Shown here piece after piece: positions 63,605 to 64,000 of a DNA stretch of 64,000 nt. The stretch spans positions 42,795-106,794 of the forward strand of contig NZ_FWZT01000026.1 in assembly GCF_900177345.1 (NCBI RefSeq), written 5' to 3'. Origin of the DNA: Pseudobacteriovorax antillogorgiicola. Lineage in GTDB: Bacteria; Bdellovibrionota_B; Oligoflexia; Oligoflexales; Oligoflexaceae. Under the pieces are notes generated by a model. The model ran no database searches, had not been told where the DNA came from, and worked only from the letters and a program-made list of their open reading frames with translations. The translations under genes and the position numbers were made by a program. Every line of letters starts with the position of its first letter. Position 1 is the stretch's first letter.

Positions 63605-64000
63605 ATGAAAGTACGACTGACACAAGCAGCAAAACAACTCGGAGTTCATCCTGATACTCTTAGAAGATGGGCAAACGCTGATAAGATTAAGGTTGCTGGC
63701 ACAACACCAGGTGGGCAAAGACTCTTTGATCTGAACGAGATCGCCCAAGCGATTAAGTCGCCCACCAATCGGATCCTCGTCCAGGATAAACCAACTGTAG
63801 CTTATGCTAGAGTCAGTTCTCATGACCAAAAAGATGATCTTAAACGGCAAGTTGAATGCCTTCAGCTCTATTGTTCATCTCAAGGTTGGAATTTTGAGGT
63901 TATCGAAGACCTAGGTTCAGGGATGAACTACAACAAAAAAGGTCTTAAGAAACTTATTAAAAGCTTGTGCAATCAAGAAATCGGAAGACTTGTGATAACC
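63605..64000 (+). mobile_element. tnpA: IS607-family serine recombinase (TnpA), 5' part
   Basis: The first 132 codons of an IS607-type transposase, cut by the window end. An N-terminal MerR-like helix-turn-helix (RLTQAAKQLGVHPDTLRRWA) is followed by GGQRLFDLNEI and the serine-recombinase start AYARVSSHDQKDDLKRQVEC, whose Ser in ARVSS is the nucleophile, then VIEDLGSGMNYNKKGLKKLI. IS607 elements have no terminal inverted repeats, so the left edge cannot be set; an AT-rich stretch precedes the ATG, which lacks a ribosome site. A tnpB gene with its guide RNA often follows and would lie beyond 64000. Confidence 0.93.

Noticed and set aside
1..64000. tRNA, rRNA, CRISPR array or riboswitch
   Set aside because: No cloverleaf with a T-arm, no regularly spaced repeats and no recognisable riboswitch core were found on reading both strands; a covariance-model search was not possible.

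Overview
The window looks like chromosomal DNA of a Gram-negative predatory-type or free-living deltaproteobacterium-like organism, most likely an oligoflexian of the Bdellovibrionota (Pseudobacteriovorax-like). This is inferred from gene content: a TIGR02147-type regulator, a Hint-domain secreted protein, many secreted trypsin-like proteases and lipoproteins, NtrY/NtrX-like signalling and outer-membrane barrels. It is not based on a marker-gene comparison. No rRNA, tRNA or CRISPR array was recognised. Gene starts usually carry good AAGGAG-like ribosome binding sites, which I used to choose starts; several TTG and GTG starts result.

Layout. 1-5.5 kb (mostly minus): 5' part of an S46 dipeptidyl-peptidase, a secreted protein, a single CXXCH haem-type protein, two small TTG-start genes, a DUF3187-like protein and an ABC1/UbiB kinase. 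5.7-13.9 kb (plus): short AMP nucleosidase, YebC, a run of POTRA/barrel protein, periplasmic protein, NtrY-like kinase and NtrC-type regulator, a coiled-coil membrane protein and TrmH. 14-18.4 kb: lipoprotein plus a three-gene biotin-dependent acyl-CoA (propionyl-CoA-like) carboxylase. 18.5-35 kb: an accessory region, AT-richer to the eye. 35.3-40.5 kb: ndk, tex, mtnP, a YbgC thioesterase and hppD. 40.7-48.1 kb: an alpha/beta hydrolase, a histidine pseudokinase with receiver, a universal stress protein, DUF2784, thioredoxin and an acyl-CoA dehydrogenase. 48.2-56.7 kb (minus): pectinacetylesterase-family hydrolase, subtilisin, then xth-alaS-pepA. 57-63.4 kb: ferredoxin, Nth, two broken genes, Maf, a KamA-like radical SAM enzyme and a large lipoprotein. 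The window ends inside an IS607-type recombinase gene.

The most interesting part is a ten-gene minus-strand cluster at 20473-33054. In transcription order it encodes an ECF-type sigma factor; a single-TM protein; a lipoprotein fusing a trypsin domain to leucine-rich repeats; a secreted protein with a degenerate MACPF (membrane attack complex/perforin) signature plus LRRs; a trypsin-fold lipoprotein that has lost its catalytic His and Ser; an active-looking trypsin lipoprotein; a Hint autoprocessing protein; another trypsin lipoprotein with a C-terminal domain; and two more MACPF-like/LRR proteins. The last of these is broken by a nine-T tract that could be a phase-variable switch. Putative pore-formers, several trypsins, a pseudo-trypsin and a protease-LRR fusion together resemble the logic of complement (proteases that arm MACPF proteins). 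The arrangement is seen in the sequence; the function is inference.

Other regulatory signals: a well-formed sigma-54 promoter with upstream repeats before a DUF4360-like gene (33753-33866), a perfect 28-bp palindrome between a TIGR02147 regulator and a secreted-protein gene (19391-19418), and several perfect long hairpins between genes.
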